Source: Plantimonas leprariae (GTDB lineage: Bacteria > Pseudomonadota > Alphaproteobacteria > Rhizobiales > Rhizobiaceae). From it: DNA of 64,000 nucleotides. Below are positions 15,977 through 26,217 of this stretch, in pieces. The stretch covers positions 62,001-126,000 of the forward strand of contig NZ_VZDO01000013.1 of assembly GCF_008802405.1 (NCBI RefSeq). Direction: 5' to 3'. Positions within the stretch are counted from its first letter, which is position 1; every line of letters starts with the position of its first letter. A program made the position numbers and the translations under genes. The notes below the pieces were generated by a model, which was not told the origin of the DNA, did no database searches, and worked only from the letters and a program-made list of their open reading frames with translations.

Positions 15977-17271
15977 CGGGAGACGGCATGCCGCGATCGG
16001 GAACGCCGGAGCGCGCGGGCGCCGCATCAAGCGGCCGGCTGACGGACGAAGAACTGCTCGACCGCGTGCAGCGGCAGTCCTTCCGCTATTTCTGGGAGGG
16101 CGGCCATCCGGCGAGCGGCCTCGCGCGCGACCGCATCCGGCGCGACGAGGATCCCCGCGACGACAAGATCGCGATCGGGGCGTCCGGCTTCGGCGTGATG
16201 GCGATCGTCGTGGCCTGCGAACGCGGCTGGGTGACGAGGAGCGAGGCGGTGGCCCGCATCGGCCGCATGCTCGGCCTCCTGACCGAGGCCCCCTGCTACC
16301 ACGGGATGTTTCCGCACTTCATGAACGGGGCCACCGGCGCCGTCGTCCCGTTCGGGCGCAAGGACGACGGCGGCGACATCGTGGAGTCGGCGCTCCTGCT
16401 CCAGGGTCTCCTTTGCGCGCGGGCTTACTTCCATGGCGAAAGCGACGGCGAGCGGCGGCTGCGCGGGGCGATCACCTACCTGTGGAACGACGCGGAATGG
16501 GACTGGTACGCGCGAGGCCGCGACGTCCTGACCTGGCACTGGAGCCCGACGAACGGCTTCGCGCTCGACCATGCGGTGCGGGGTTGGAACGAGTGCCTGA
16601 TCGCCTACGTGCTGGCGGCGTCCTCGCCGACCCACCCGATCGCGCCGGCGGTCTACCACCGGGGCTATGCGGAAGGGCGCGTCTTCCTGAACCATCGCCT
16701 GCAGGAAGGGATCGAGCTGCCGCTCGGACCGGACGGCGGCGGCCCCTTGTTCTTTGCGCACTACTCCTTCTGCGGCCTCGATCCCCGGGACTTGAGCGAC
16801 ACCTACGCGGACTACTGGCAGCAGAACGTCCGCCATACGCTCGTCAACCGCGCCTACTGCATCCGCAATCCCAAGGGTTTCAAGGGATACGGGCCGGACT
16901 GCTGGGGGCTGACCGCCAGCGACTCGGTCGGGGGCTACGATGCGCATGCGCCGAACAACGATCTCGGCGTCGTCAGCCCGACGGCCGCCTTGTCGAGCCT
17001 GCCCTACGCGCCGGCGGAGGCGATGGCGGTGCTGCGCCATCTCCACGACGATCTCGGCGACCGGCTTTGGGGCCGTTACGGCTTTCTCGACGCCTTCAGC
17101 GAGGAGCACGGCTGGGTGGCGGACTGGTTCCTCGGCATCGACCAGGGGCCGATCGTCACGATGATCGAGAACCATCGCAGCGGGCTGATGTGGCGCCTGT
17201 TCATGAGCGTTCCAGAAGTGCGAACCGGCCTGAAACGGCTGGGTTTCGAGTTCCCGGCGCTGACGGCGTGA
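15973..17271 (+). CDS. Glycoamylase-like protein, GH144 family (endo-beta-1,2-glucanase type)
   Basis: A 432-residue (alpha/alpha)6-barrel protein of the 'Glycoamylase' Pfam family, which includes GH144 endo-beta-1,2-glucanases. Family blocks are QRQSFRYFWEGGHPASGLAR (~35-55), GMFPHFMNGATG, LTWHWSPTNGFALDHAVRGW, FFAHYSFCGLDPRDL, GPDCWGLTASDS, and the C-terminal FLGIDQGPIVTMIENHRSG. No signal peptide is visible, so the enzyme is probably cytosolic, which is unusual for an endo-glucanase and suggests action on imported or endogenous glucan. It overlaps the ABC transporter (ATGA) and the GH15 gene (GTGA). Substrate assignment is by family only. Confidence 0.82.
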   Translation: MTGDGMPRSGTPERAGAASSGRLTDEELLDRVQRQSFRYFWEGGHPASGLARDRIRRDEDPRDDKIAIGASGFGVMAIVVACERGWVTRSEAVARIGRMLGLLTEAPCYHGMFPHFMNGATGAVVPFGRKDDGGDIVESALLLQGLLCARAYFHGESDGERRLRGAITYLWNDAEWDWYARGRDVLTWHWSPTNGFALDHAVRGWNECLIAYVLAASSPTHPIAPAVYHRGYAEGRVFLNHRLQEGIELPLGPDGGGPLFFAHYSFCGLDPRDLSDTYADYWQQNVRHTLVNRAYCIRNPKGFKGYGPDCWGLTASDSVGGYDAHAPNNDLGVVSPTAALSSLPYAPAEAMAVLRHLHDDLGDRLWGRYGFLDAFSEEHGWVADWFLGIDQGPIVTMIENHRSGLMWRLFMSVPEVRTGLKRLGFEFPALTA

Positions 17272-18680
17272 TCGATCCGGACACCGGTCTCGACGGTTGG
17301 ATCGCGGATCAGGCCGCATTCGCCGCGACGGCGATGCTCGGCGCGATCTCCGCCACCGATCTCGTGAAGACGAGGCCGGGATTCGGGCAGACAATCGTTC
17401 CCTGTCCGGGTTCGGTGCTGGCCTCGCCGGTGCCGGCGTCCTACGACCCCGATCCCGATTACTTCTTCCACTGGTACCGCGATTCCGCCATCGTCATCGA
17501 TGCCCTGCGGGTGGCGAGGATCGAGGGTCTCGTGGGCGATGTCGCGGCGGAGCGCTTGGCGGAGTTCGTCGAGTTCACCCTGTCCCTCGATCGCATGGAT
17601 CGCGATGGCCTTTCCGGCCTCGCGCGATTTCGGGCAGACGTCGCCCCGGACTTCCTGCGCTACGTCCGCGACGCGGCGGAGATCGGCCGCCGGGCGGCGG
17701 ACTGGGTTCGCGCCGAGACGCGCGTCAACCCGGATGCGACGCCCGACTTCACCCGCTGGGACCGCCCGCAGGCCGATGGCGTCGCCCTGCGGGCCATCGC
17801 GCTCCTGCGCTGGTGGGGCGAAACGGATGCGGGTCTGCACGGTGGCATGCGGGCGGTGATCGAGGCCGATCTCGCCTTCACCTTGGCGCGTAGCGCCGAG
17901 CCCTCCTTCGACATCTGGGAAGAGGAACTCGGCCACCATTACTACACCTACCTCGTGCAGTCGGAGGCGCTGGAACTGGGCGCGGCGTGGTTCGCCGGCC
18001 TGGACCGACGCAAAGAGGCGCAGGCCTGCGCGGCAGGAGCCAGCGAACTCGCGACCCGGCTCGAACGCTTCTGGGATGCCGGGCTCGGCTTCATCCGCTC
18101 GCGGCAGGGCGTCGCGGATGGTTCGGATCGAAAGGCGCTCGACGCAGCCAACCTCCTGGCCGTGATCCACGCCGGCCGTGCTTCAGGGCCGCACAGCGTT
18201 CTCGATCCCCGCGTGCAGGCGAGCCTCGCCGCGTTCGAAACCCTGTTCGAGGCCGAGTACGCGATCAACCGCGACCGGCCGGCCGGCCGGGGGCCGGCGC
18301 TCGGCCGCTATGCCGGCGACACCTATTACAGCGGCGGCGCCTACTATTTCTCGACGCTCGGCGCGGCGGAGTTCTACTATCGGCTGGCCGTGGCGCTCTC
18401 CGACGGCGCGGAACTGCCCGCCGCCCCTGAGAACGCTTGCTTCCGCGCCCGTCTGCCTGCTGGCCGCGACCGGCGGTCAAGCGCCGCCGCAGCCTTGCGC
18501 CGGGGCGATGCCATCCTGCACACGGTCCGGGCTTTCACCCCGGCCTGCGGAGCGCTGTCCGAACAGTTCGATCAGACGACGGGCGAGCAGACCTCGGCCA
18601 AGCACCTCACCTGGAGCTACGCCGCCTTCGTCACGGCGGCGGCGGCGCGGTCGGCTGCGACAGGCCGCCTTCGAGCCTGA
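17268..18680 (+). CDS. Glucoamylase-like glycoside hydrolase, GH15 family
   Basis: A 470-residue (alpha/alpha)6-barrel exo-acting enzyme. GH15 landmarks are FHWYRDSAIVIDAL near residue 65, the general-acid region WEEELGHHYYTYLVQSEAL near 217, and the C-terminal LSEQFDQTTGEQTSAKHLTW (~429-448), which contains the second catalytic Glu. GH15 members classically release glucose from the non-reducing ends of alpha-1,4-glucans. No export signal is seen. Translation begins at GTG 17268, overlapping the GH144 stop. The last ~50 nt overlap the 3' end of the opposing GH94 gene, an unusually long convergent overlap. The family has other alpha-glucosidic specificities, so the substrate is open. Confidence 0.82.
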   Translation: MIDPDTGLDGWIADQAAFAATAMLGAISATDLVKTRPGFGQTIVPCPGSVLASPVPASYDPDPDYFFHWYRDSAIVIDALRVARIEGLVGDVAAERLAEFVEFTLSLDRMDRDGLSGLARFRADVAPDFLRYVRDAAEIGRRAADWVRAETRVNPDATPDFTRWDRPQADGVALRAIALLRWWGETDAGLHGGMRAVIEADLAFTLARSAEPSFDIWEEELGHHYYTYLVQSEALELGAAWFAGLDRRKEAQACAAGASELATRLERFWDAGLGFIRSRQGVADGSDRKALDAANLLAVIHAGRASGPHSVLDPRVQASLAAFETLFEAEYAINRDRPAGRGPALGRYAGDTYYSGGAYYFSTLGAAEFYYRLAVALSDGAELPAAPENACFRARLPAGRDRRSSAAAALRRGDAILHTVRAFTPACGALSEQFDQTTGEQTSAKHLTWSYAAFVTAAAARSAATGRLRA

Positions 18681-21600
18681 GGCCCGGCAGGGACAAGGGC
18701 AGGCATGGCACCCACTCGCGCCGCCCGAACACCCGGCGAGCGCCGATGGCGTGACGGACGAGCATGTTCACGTAGAGCCCCGGCCCGCTCGAATAGATGC
18801 GCCAGCCGCCGTCCACCGCGATCGTGCCGTCCCGGACGCGCTCCCACTCGGCGCTCGCCCGATAGCGGTCGGGGAAGGCGGCGTCGCTCGAGGAGAAGTA
18901 GCTGTTGCGCTGCCGAAGGCTGGCGTGGTCCAGCCGGTCGGTCACGGAGACCGGGTTGACCACCGCCAGCGCATCCCACAGCGCTTCACCTTCCCCGAGC
19001 ACCGCCATGGCCTCGGCATAGCGCAGGTGCGAGTGCGTATACATCAGCCCGATCTCCCGGCCGAAGAAGGCCGCGGACTCGGCGCGCCGGAAGATCGTCT
19101 CCGGGCCGCCATGATAGGCGAGCGGACGCTCCATGAGCCGCACGCCGTCCGGAAAAGCGAGGTGCCGGCGGATCAGGTGGAGATGATGGCGCGCCTGTTC
19201 CGGCGTGAACAGGCCGCCGATGATGGCTTGCGTCATCGGCAGCAGGGAATAATGCAGCCGCGTCCGCCGGTCGGCCGGATGCAGCAGGAGTTCCGGCTCG
19301 CCGCCCCCGGGCGAGAAGACCGCGTAACCCGCCACGGTGCCGCTGCGCATCAGGAACCGCTCGAAGTCGGCGCGCATTCGGTCCGCCAGCGCGTCGAGGC
19401 CCGACGCCTGGCTCGGGTTGCCGGCGCGGCGCTGGATCTCGGCATAGCGCCGGACCTGCTCGTGGAGCAGCGCCACGGTCCAGCTGCTCACCATCCGGTC
19501 GCTCAAGGCAGGATCGACGGGCTGGAGGGAGTCGTTCCAGTCGCCGTGGCCGTAGCGGATCAGGTTCGTGCCGGCGACGAAGCGCTTCTCGACGGCCGCG
19601 AGGAGCGCCTCGACATGCGCCGCGATGGGCGTGGCGGCTCCGACCGTCGCGTCCTCGCGCCGCCAGGCGACGGGCTCGCTCAGGATCGTGAGATCGCCCG
19701 TGGCCTCGATGTAGTCGCATAGCGCCTTCAGCGGCCAGACGATGACGTCGCCATGCGCCTCCCGACCCCGGATGGCGGCGTAGGGCTCCAGCATGAACCA
19801 TTGTGGCCAGTCGCCGGCCGCCTCGTCCTGCTCGGCGAAGAGCATGCGCAGGATTTCCCTGACCGGCCTATCGTGCTCCAGCGACAGGAGAAGCTCGACC
19901 GGCCCCTGGCAGACATCGCGCGTGCCCCAGGCGGCCGCGGTGTACTGCTCCAGTCCACGCGGCACGGTGAGGTGCACCATCGCGTCGTGCACGAGCCAGG
20001 GGAAGGCGGTGTTGACGGCCTCGACATCGGCGCTCCCGGGCGCGCCGCCGAGGCGGAGGTCACGTGTCAGCCGCCGCCAGAAGCCGGCCGTCTCGCGGCG
20101 CATCGCGGCCTCGTCGCGACCTCGCGCGAAGCGCTCGGCGAGCGTTTCCGCCGCCGCCCCGTCCGTCATCGAGCCCACGACGGCGAAGGTGAGTTCGTGC
20201 GTCGGCACCGTCCGGATCACTGCATAGCCGCCACTGCGCCGGACGCCGTCCGGATACAGCAGCTCGTCTCCGCCCAGCGCTTCCACGCAAGTCCGGTCGG
20301 CGACGACCAGATGATAGCTGGCCTCCGGACAGGTGCGGCCCCACAGATCCTCCGGGTCGGGCCGGAACGTGAAGCGCTCGGCCGGCCGGTCGACGGCGAC
20401 GCGCCCACCTTGCGCGAACTCCCGCGATCCCAGCACGAGCCGGCCGAGGACGATGACGCGGCACGCCGCCCCTTGGACGGCGACGCGCCATTGCAGCGCT
20501 GGCTCGTCGTCCGACACCACGGCCGAGACCGTGACCGTGCGACCGGGCAGCCGGTAGAGCCACCGGCAGTCCCCGAGACCGATCTCGAAGGCGGAGGGGA
20601 TTGCCAGCAGGCGCCAGCCTTCGCCCAGTTCCACCATGATCCGCAGCCCGCTGTCCCGGACGACGTTGAACGGATCGCGCGAGACCGAGAAGAGCTGGTG
20701 GAACGAGGTGTTGCCGATCGTCGCTTGAGCGCCGAACACCCCGTGCATCCAGGCGGTCACGCTGAGGGTGGCGTCGTCCGGCAACATGGCGCGCCCGCTG
20801 CGCAGTATCGCGCCGTGCCGCCGCGCCACCAGGCGCTCCTTGTCTCGCAGCACCACGTGCCGGCTGTGACCGTCGCCCGGAACGAAGAAGGACAGGAGGC
20901 GCCCGTCGCGGTGCTCCTCGTGCCGCCTTTCGGGATAAAGCGCCGCGATGGCTTCGCTATCCAAGGCTTCCGAAACGAGCGCCGAAGCATCCTGAACGAG
21001 GCTGCGGACGGGCATCGAGACCGCGACGTCGCGCGGAACGAAGGCCGCGCGCGCCCGCTCGGCCGCCGTCACGACGGCGAGATCCGCATCCCCGGAGGCC
21101 GCGGGGTGATCGGGCTGGTAGCTGCCGAAGAAGGTCCAAGCCGCACTGTCCCCGGGCGCCACGGTCTCGGCGTTCGACTGCAGCGCCGCGCACGCCGTCT
21201 CGGCCTGCAGCCGGACGGAGGGCAGGTCGGCGCCGAAGCCGGCGTCGAGTTCGTCGGCATCGCGGAACGCCGGTCCCATCACTTGGGCGAAATCGGTGGC
21301 GAACGCCGCCGCGCCGTCGAGGCAGCCATGGGCCGCCCAGGGGTGGGCCGCGCCTTGCGCGAGGTTCTGCCTGGTCATCAGAACCGGCCCGATGCGCTGG
21401 CCCCGAGCGACGTGGTGGTCGAGGTACTGCGAGGCATAGGCCTCGTTGCCCATCAGGAAGCCCTGGTCGCCGAGGCCGAGGTCCTGGATCAGGACGACGT
21501 CGCAGGGGAGGGGCTCCGCCGAGCTGTTCTCGATCTCCACCCGCCAGAGCCAGAGCGCGCCCGACGGGTCGAGCGACAGGGTCAGGCGGTGACAGACGCC

Positions 21601-21927
21601 CCCGTCCTTGCCCTCCCAGACGGCCCGGTCGCGATCCGCCCCGAACCGCACCCGCGCGCGGGACCCATGAAGGTCGAGCTGCCGTGGTTCGGCACCGCCG
21701 ATGCGCAACACGATCCGCGCGAGGCCGCAGCCGAGCGGCGAGCCGAGGACCTGCCCGATGAGGATCCGGCGCCCCTCGGCTTCGTGCGTGAGCGCGAAGA
21801 CGGTGCCGTTCGGCAGCAGATCGCAGGTCAGGCCGCCGCCGTTGGCAAGCCGGAGGAGACCGAGTTCGTCCTGCCGCGGCGTCCGGAACGATGCCGATGG
21901 TCCCTCTTCCACGACTGCATGCTCCAA
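18631..21927 (-). CDS. GH94 family glycoside phosphorylase (1,2-beta-oligoglucan phosphorylase-like)
   Basis: A 1,098-residue protein whose length and architecture match large GH94 enzymes such as 1,2-beta-oligoglucan phosphorylase and the C-terminal part of cyclic beta-glucan synthase. An N-terminal beta-sandwich region is followed by a catalytic (alpha/alpha)6 barrel from about residue 600, containing AAAWGTRDVCQGP and RYGHGDWNDSLQPVDP near residue 790; the DWND aspartate is the general acid of GH94. It would cleave beta-glucosidic bonds with phosphate, giving glucose 1-phosphate. The start is TTG 21927, three bases after the GH63 stop. No signal peptide. Together with the facing GH144 gene it suggests beta-1,2-glucan use. 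Confidence 0.82.
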   Translation of the reverse strand: MEHAVVEEGPSASFRTPRQDELGLLRLANGGGLTCDLLPNGTVFALTHEAEGRRILIGQVLGSPLGCGLARIVLRIGGAEPRQLDLHGSRARVRFGADRDRAVWEGKDGGVCHRLTLSLDPSGALWLWRVEIENSSAEPLPCDVVLIQDLGLGDQGFLMGNEAYASQYLDHHVARGQRIGPVLMTRQNLAQGAAHPWAAHGCLDGAAAFATDFAQVMGPAFRDADELDAGFGADLPSVRLQAETACAALQSNAETVAPGDSAAWTFFGSYQPDHPAASGDADLAVVTAAERARAAFVPRDVAVSMPVRSLVQDASALVSEALDSEAIAALYPERRHEEHRDGRLLSFFVPGDGHSRHVVLRDKERLVARRHGAILRSGRAMLPDDATLSVTAWMHGVFGAQATIGNTSFHQLFSVSRDPFNVVRDSGLRIMVELGEGWRLLAIPSAFEIGLGDCRWLYRLPGRTVTVSAVVSDDEPALQWRVAVQGAACRVIVLGRLVLGSREFAQGGRVAVDRPAERFTFRPDPEDLWGRTCPEASYHLVVADRTCVEALGGDELLYPDGVRRSGGYAVIRTVPTHELTFAVVGSMTDGAAAETLAERFARGRDEAAMRRETAGFWRRLTRDLRLGGAPGSADVEAVNTAFPWLVHDAMVHLTVPRGLEQYTAAAWGTRDVCQGPVELLLSLEHDRPVREILRMLFAEQDEAAGDWPQWFMLEPYAAIRGREAHGDVIVWPLKALCDYIEATGDLTILSEPVAWRREDATVGAATPIAAHVEALLAAVEKRFVAGTNLIRYGHGDWNDSLQPVDPALSDRMVSSWTVALLHEQVRRYAEIQRRAGNPSQASGLDALADRMRADFERFLMRSGTVAGYAVFSPGGGEPELLLHPADRRTRLHYSLLPMTQAIIGGLFTPEQARHHLHLIRRHLAFPDGVRLMERPLAYHGGPETIFRRAESAAFFGREIGLMYTHSHLRYAEAMAVLGEGEALWDALAVVNPVSVTDRLDHASLRQRNSYFSSSDAAFPDRYRASAEWERVRDGTIAVDGGWRIYSSGPGLYVNMLVRHAIGARRVFGRREWVPCLPLSLPGLRLEGGLSQPTAPPPP

Positions 21928-21930
21928 GTT

Positions 21931-24630
21931 TCAGCTTTCCCGCGATGTAGGGCGCGGTTCGGCGTCGGCCCCGATCAGGAGCGCGACGAGGCTCGTCCAG
22001 CCGGTCTGATGGGCGGCGCCGAGACCCTGGCCGGTTTCGCCGTCGAAGAACTCGTGGAACGGCACGAGGTCGCGGAACAGCGGATCGTCGTCGAAGCGCG
22101 CGTCGCCGCCGAACACCGGACGGCGGCCGTGCGCATCGCGCAGGAACAGCGAGGCGGCGCGCCGCGAAAGCTCGTCGGCGATCTCCCCCAGCCCCATCGC
22201 CTTGCCGGAGCCTGTCGGACATTCGGTTCGGAATTCGGCGCCGTAGAAGCGCTCGAACTCGCGAAGCCCCTCGATCAGCATGTAGTTCAACGGCATCCAG
22301 ACCGGACCCCGCCAGTTCGAGTTGCCGCCGAAGATCGCGGACGTCGAATTGCCCGGCTCGTAGTCGACCGCGAAGCGCCGGCCGTTGCATTCGAACGCGA
22401 ACGGGTGCTCCCCATGCGCCTTCGACAGCGAGCGCAGCCCGTGCGGCGACAGGAACTCGTTCTCGTCCAGCATGCGCGCCAGAAGCGCCGTCATCCGGTA
22501 GCGCCGCAGCAGCGACAGGAGCAGCCGCTCGTCCTTTCCCGGCTCGCCGAAGCGCGACACCTGTTCCGTGAGGTCCGGGCGGTGGCGCAACATCCACTGC
22601 GTCCGCCTGGCGAAATCCGGGAACCGGGTCCAAAGGTCGGCGCCCAGCACCTCCACCGCGCAGAGCGGGATCAGCCCGACCAGCGAGCGAACGCGCAGCG
22701 TCGTCTGGCCGCCGTCGGGCAGTTCCAGGACGTCGTAGAAGAAGCCGTCCGTCTCGTCCCACAGGCCCCGGCCGTCCGCACCGCCTTCGTTCTTTTCGGC
22801 TTCCGTGCCGCCGACATGGGTCATCGCCGAGGCGATATAGAGGAAGTGCTCGAAGAATTTCGTCGCGATGTCCTCGTAGACCGGATCGTCCGCCGCCAGT
22901 TCCAGCGCCATGCGCATGAGGTTCAGCGCGTACATCGCCATCCAGGCGGTGCCGTCCGCCTGGTCGATCGTGCCGCCGCCGGGCACCGGCTGCGAGCGGT
23001 CGAAGACGCCGATGTTGTCGAGGCCGAGGAAGCCGCCCTGGTAGAGGTTGCGCCCCCTGGCGTCCTTGCGGTTCACCCACCAGGTGAAGTTCAGCATGAG
23101 CTTGTGGAACATGCGCTCCAGGAAGGCGCGGTCCGGCGTGCCGCTCATCGCCGCGTCCATCCGGTAGACGCGGAGCGCCGCGAAGGCCTGGATCGGCGGG
23201 TTGGCGTCGCCGAACGCCCATTCGTAGGCCGGCAACTGCCCGCTCGGATGCATGTACCATTCGCAGGTGAGCAGCAGGAGTTGGCCCTTGGCGAAGCCGG
23301 GATCGACCAGCGCCATCGCGACGGCGTGGAAGGCGAGGTCCCAGGAGGCGTACCAGGGATACTCCCACTTGTCCGGCATCAGGACGATGTCGGCATTGTC
23401 GAGATGGGTCCAGTCGGCGTTGCGCCCCCGCCGCCGCCCGGCCGGCGGAGGAGCCTGCGTCGGATCGCCGTCGAGCCAGCGCTTCACGCCGTAGCGGTAG
23501 AACTGTTTCGACCAGAGGAGCCCGGCCAGCGCCTGCCGCTGCACGAGGCGCGCGTCCGGGTCGGCGATGCTTCCCTGCAGGACGGCGTAGAACTCGTCCG
23601 CCTCCTGCCGCCGCCCGGTGCAGACGGCCTCGAAACCCGCCGCGTCGAGCGCGTCCGCGTCCGCCCTGCACAGGCGGTAGCGCAGCACGAGCGTTTCGCC
23701 GGGTTGCAGCGTGTGACGCGAAACGGCGGCGCATTTGGTGCCTTCCGGCGGCAGCGGCCGCGGATCGCCGGCAACGATCCGGTCGTTGATCGCGTCCTTG
23801 AAGGCGCCCCCGTCGTCGGTGCCGCCGAAGCGGCGCGGATTGGTCTCGTTCCGGCAGAACAGGAGTTCGGCCGGCTGCAGCGCCTCGAACCGCAGCGTCG
23901 GCGCGCCGTGCCGCGCCGCCTCGGCCGCGTTCGCCGAAACCGGCCCGATCGTCGGGCGCTCGGCCCCTTCGGTCCAGCTCCAGGTGTTGCGCGCCGCGAG
24001 CTGCGGCAGGATGTGGAGCGGCGCGGCCTCGCCGCCGCGATTGGTCGCGGCGACGCGCATCAGCACGTCGTCCGGCCCGGCCTTGGCATACTCGACTTCG
24101 ACGTCGAAGTAGCGGTTCGCGTCGAGGACGCCGGTGTCGATCAGCTCGTATTCCGGCAGGTCCCGCCCCTTGCGCCGCCTGTTCTCCGCGACGAGATCGT
24201 CATACGGAAAGGCCGCGTGCGGGTACCTGTAGAGCATGCGCCCGTACGAATGCGTCGGAGTGCCGTCGAGGTACCACCAGAGCTCCTTGACGTCCTCGCC
24301 GTGGTTGCCTTCCGGGTTCGACAGCCCGAACATCCGCTCCTTCAGGATCGGATCGGCACCGTTCCAGAGCGCCAGCGACAGGCACCAGCGCTGCGTGTCG
24401 TCGCAGAAGCCCGCAATCCCGTCCTCGCCCCAGCGATAGGCGCGGGAGCGGGCGTGGTCGTGCGGGAAGTATTCCCAGGCGTCGCCGTTGGCGCTGTAGT
24501 CCTCCCGCACCGTGCCCCATTGCCGCTCGCTGAGATAGGGTCCCCAGCGTCGCCAGCCGTCCCGGTCGGCCGCGAGGAGCCGTCGCCCTTCCGCGGTGTC
24601 GAACAGCGGCGATGGCCCGGTGGATGCCAT
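21931..24630 (-). CDS. GH63-like glucosidase (mannosyl-oligosaccharide/glucosylglycerate hydrolase type)
   Basis: An 899-residue protein of the bacterial GH63-like family. Typical blocks are RWGEDGIAGFCDDTQRWCLS near residue 60, KWEYPWYASWDLAFHAVAMA around 390-410 (a catalytic Asp lies in WDLAFH), LPAYEWAFGDANPPIQAFAA, YQGGFLGLDNIGVFDRS and the C-terminal NSNWRGPVWMPLNYMLIEGL. I took the ATG at 24630, preceded by AGAGG. The longer in-frame ORF upstream runs back into zwf. No signal peptide is seen. In this operon it would hydrolyse a glucosylated compound to feed glucose into zwf. The precise substrate is unknown. Confidence 0.85.
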   Translation of the reverse strand: MASTGPSPLFDTAEGRRLLAADRDGWRRWGPYLSERQWGTVREDYSANGDAWEYFPHDHARSRAYRWGEDGIAGFCDDTQRWCLSLALWNGADPILKERMFGLSNPEGNHGEDVKELWWYLDGTPTHSYGRMLYRYPHAAFPYDDLVAENRRRKGRDLPEYELIDTGVLDANRYFDVEVEYAKAGPDDVLMRVAATNRGGEAAPLHILPQLAARNTWSWTEGAERPTIGPVSANAAEAARHGAPTLRFEALQPAELLFCRNETNPRRFGGTDDGGAFKDAINDRIVAGDPRPLPPEGTKCAAVSRHTLQPGETLVLRYRLCRADADALDAAGFEAVCTGRRQEADEFYAVLQGSIADPDARLVQRQALAGLLWSKQFYRYGVKRWLDGDPTQAPPPAGRRRGRNADWTHLDNADIVLMPDKWEYPWYASWDLAFHAVAMALVDPGFAKGQLLLLTCEWYMHPSGQLPAYEWAFGDANPPIQAFAALRVYRMDAAMSGTPDRAFLERMFHKLMLNFTWWVNRKDARGRNLYQGGFLGLDNIGVFDRSQPVPGGGTIDQADGTAWMAMYALNLMRMALELAADDPVYEDIATKFFEHFLYIASAMTHVGGTEAEKNEGGADGRGLWDETDGFFYDVLELPDGGQTTLRVRSLVGLIPLCAVEVLGADLWTRFPDFARRTQWMLRHRPDLTEQVSRFGEPGKDERLLLSLLRRYRMTALLARMLDENEFLSPHGLRSLSKAHGEHPFAFECNGRRFAVDYEPGNSTSAIFGGNSNWRGPVWMPLNYMLIEGLREFERFYGAEFRTECPTGSGKAMGLGEIADELSRRAASLFLRDAHGRRPVFGGDARFDDDPLFRDLVPFHEFFDGETGQGLGAAHQTGWTSLVALLIGADAEPRPTSRES

Positions 24631-24659
24631 GAATACCTCTCGCGAGACGGCGTTGCGGA

Positions 24660-26180
<1,521 letters not shown>

Positions 26181-26217
26181 GGCGACTCCTTCGGGAAGTT
26201 CGGATCGATCGCGGCCG

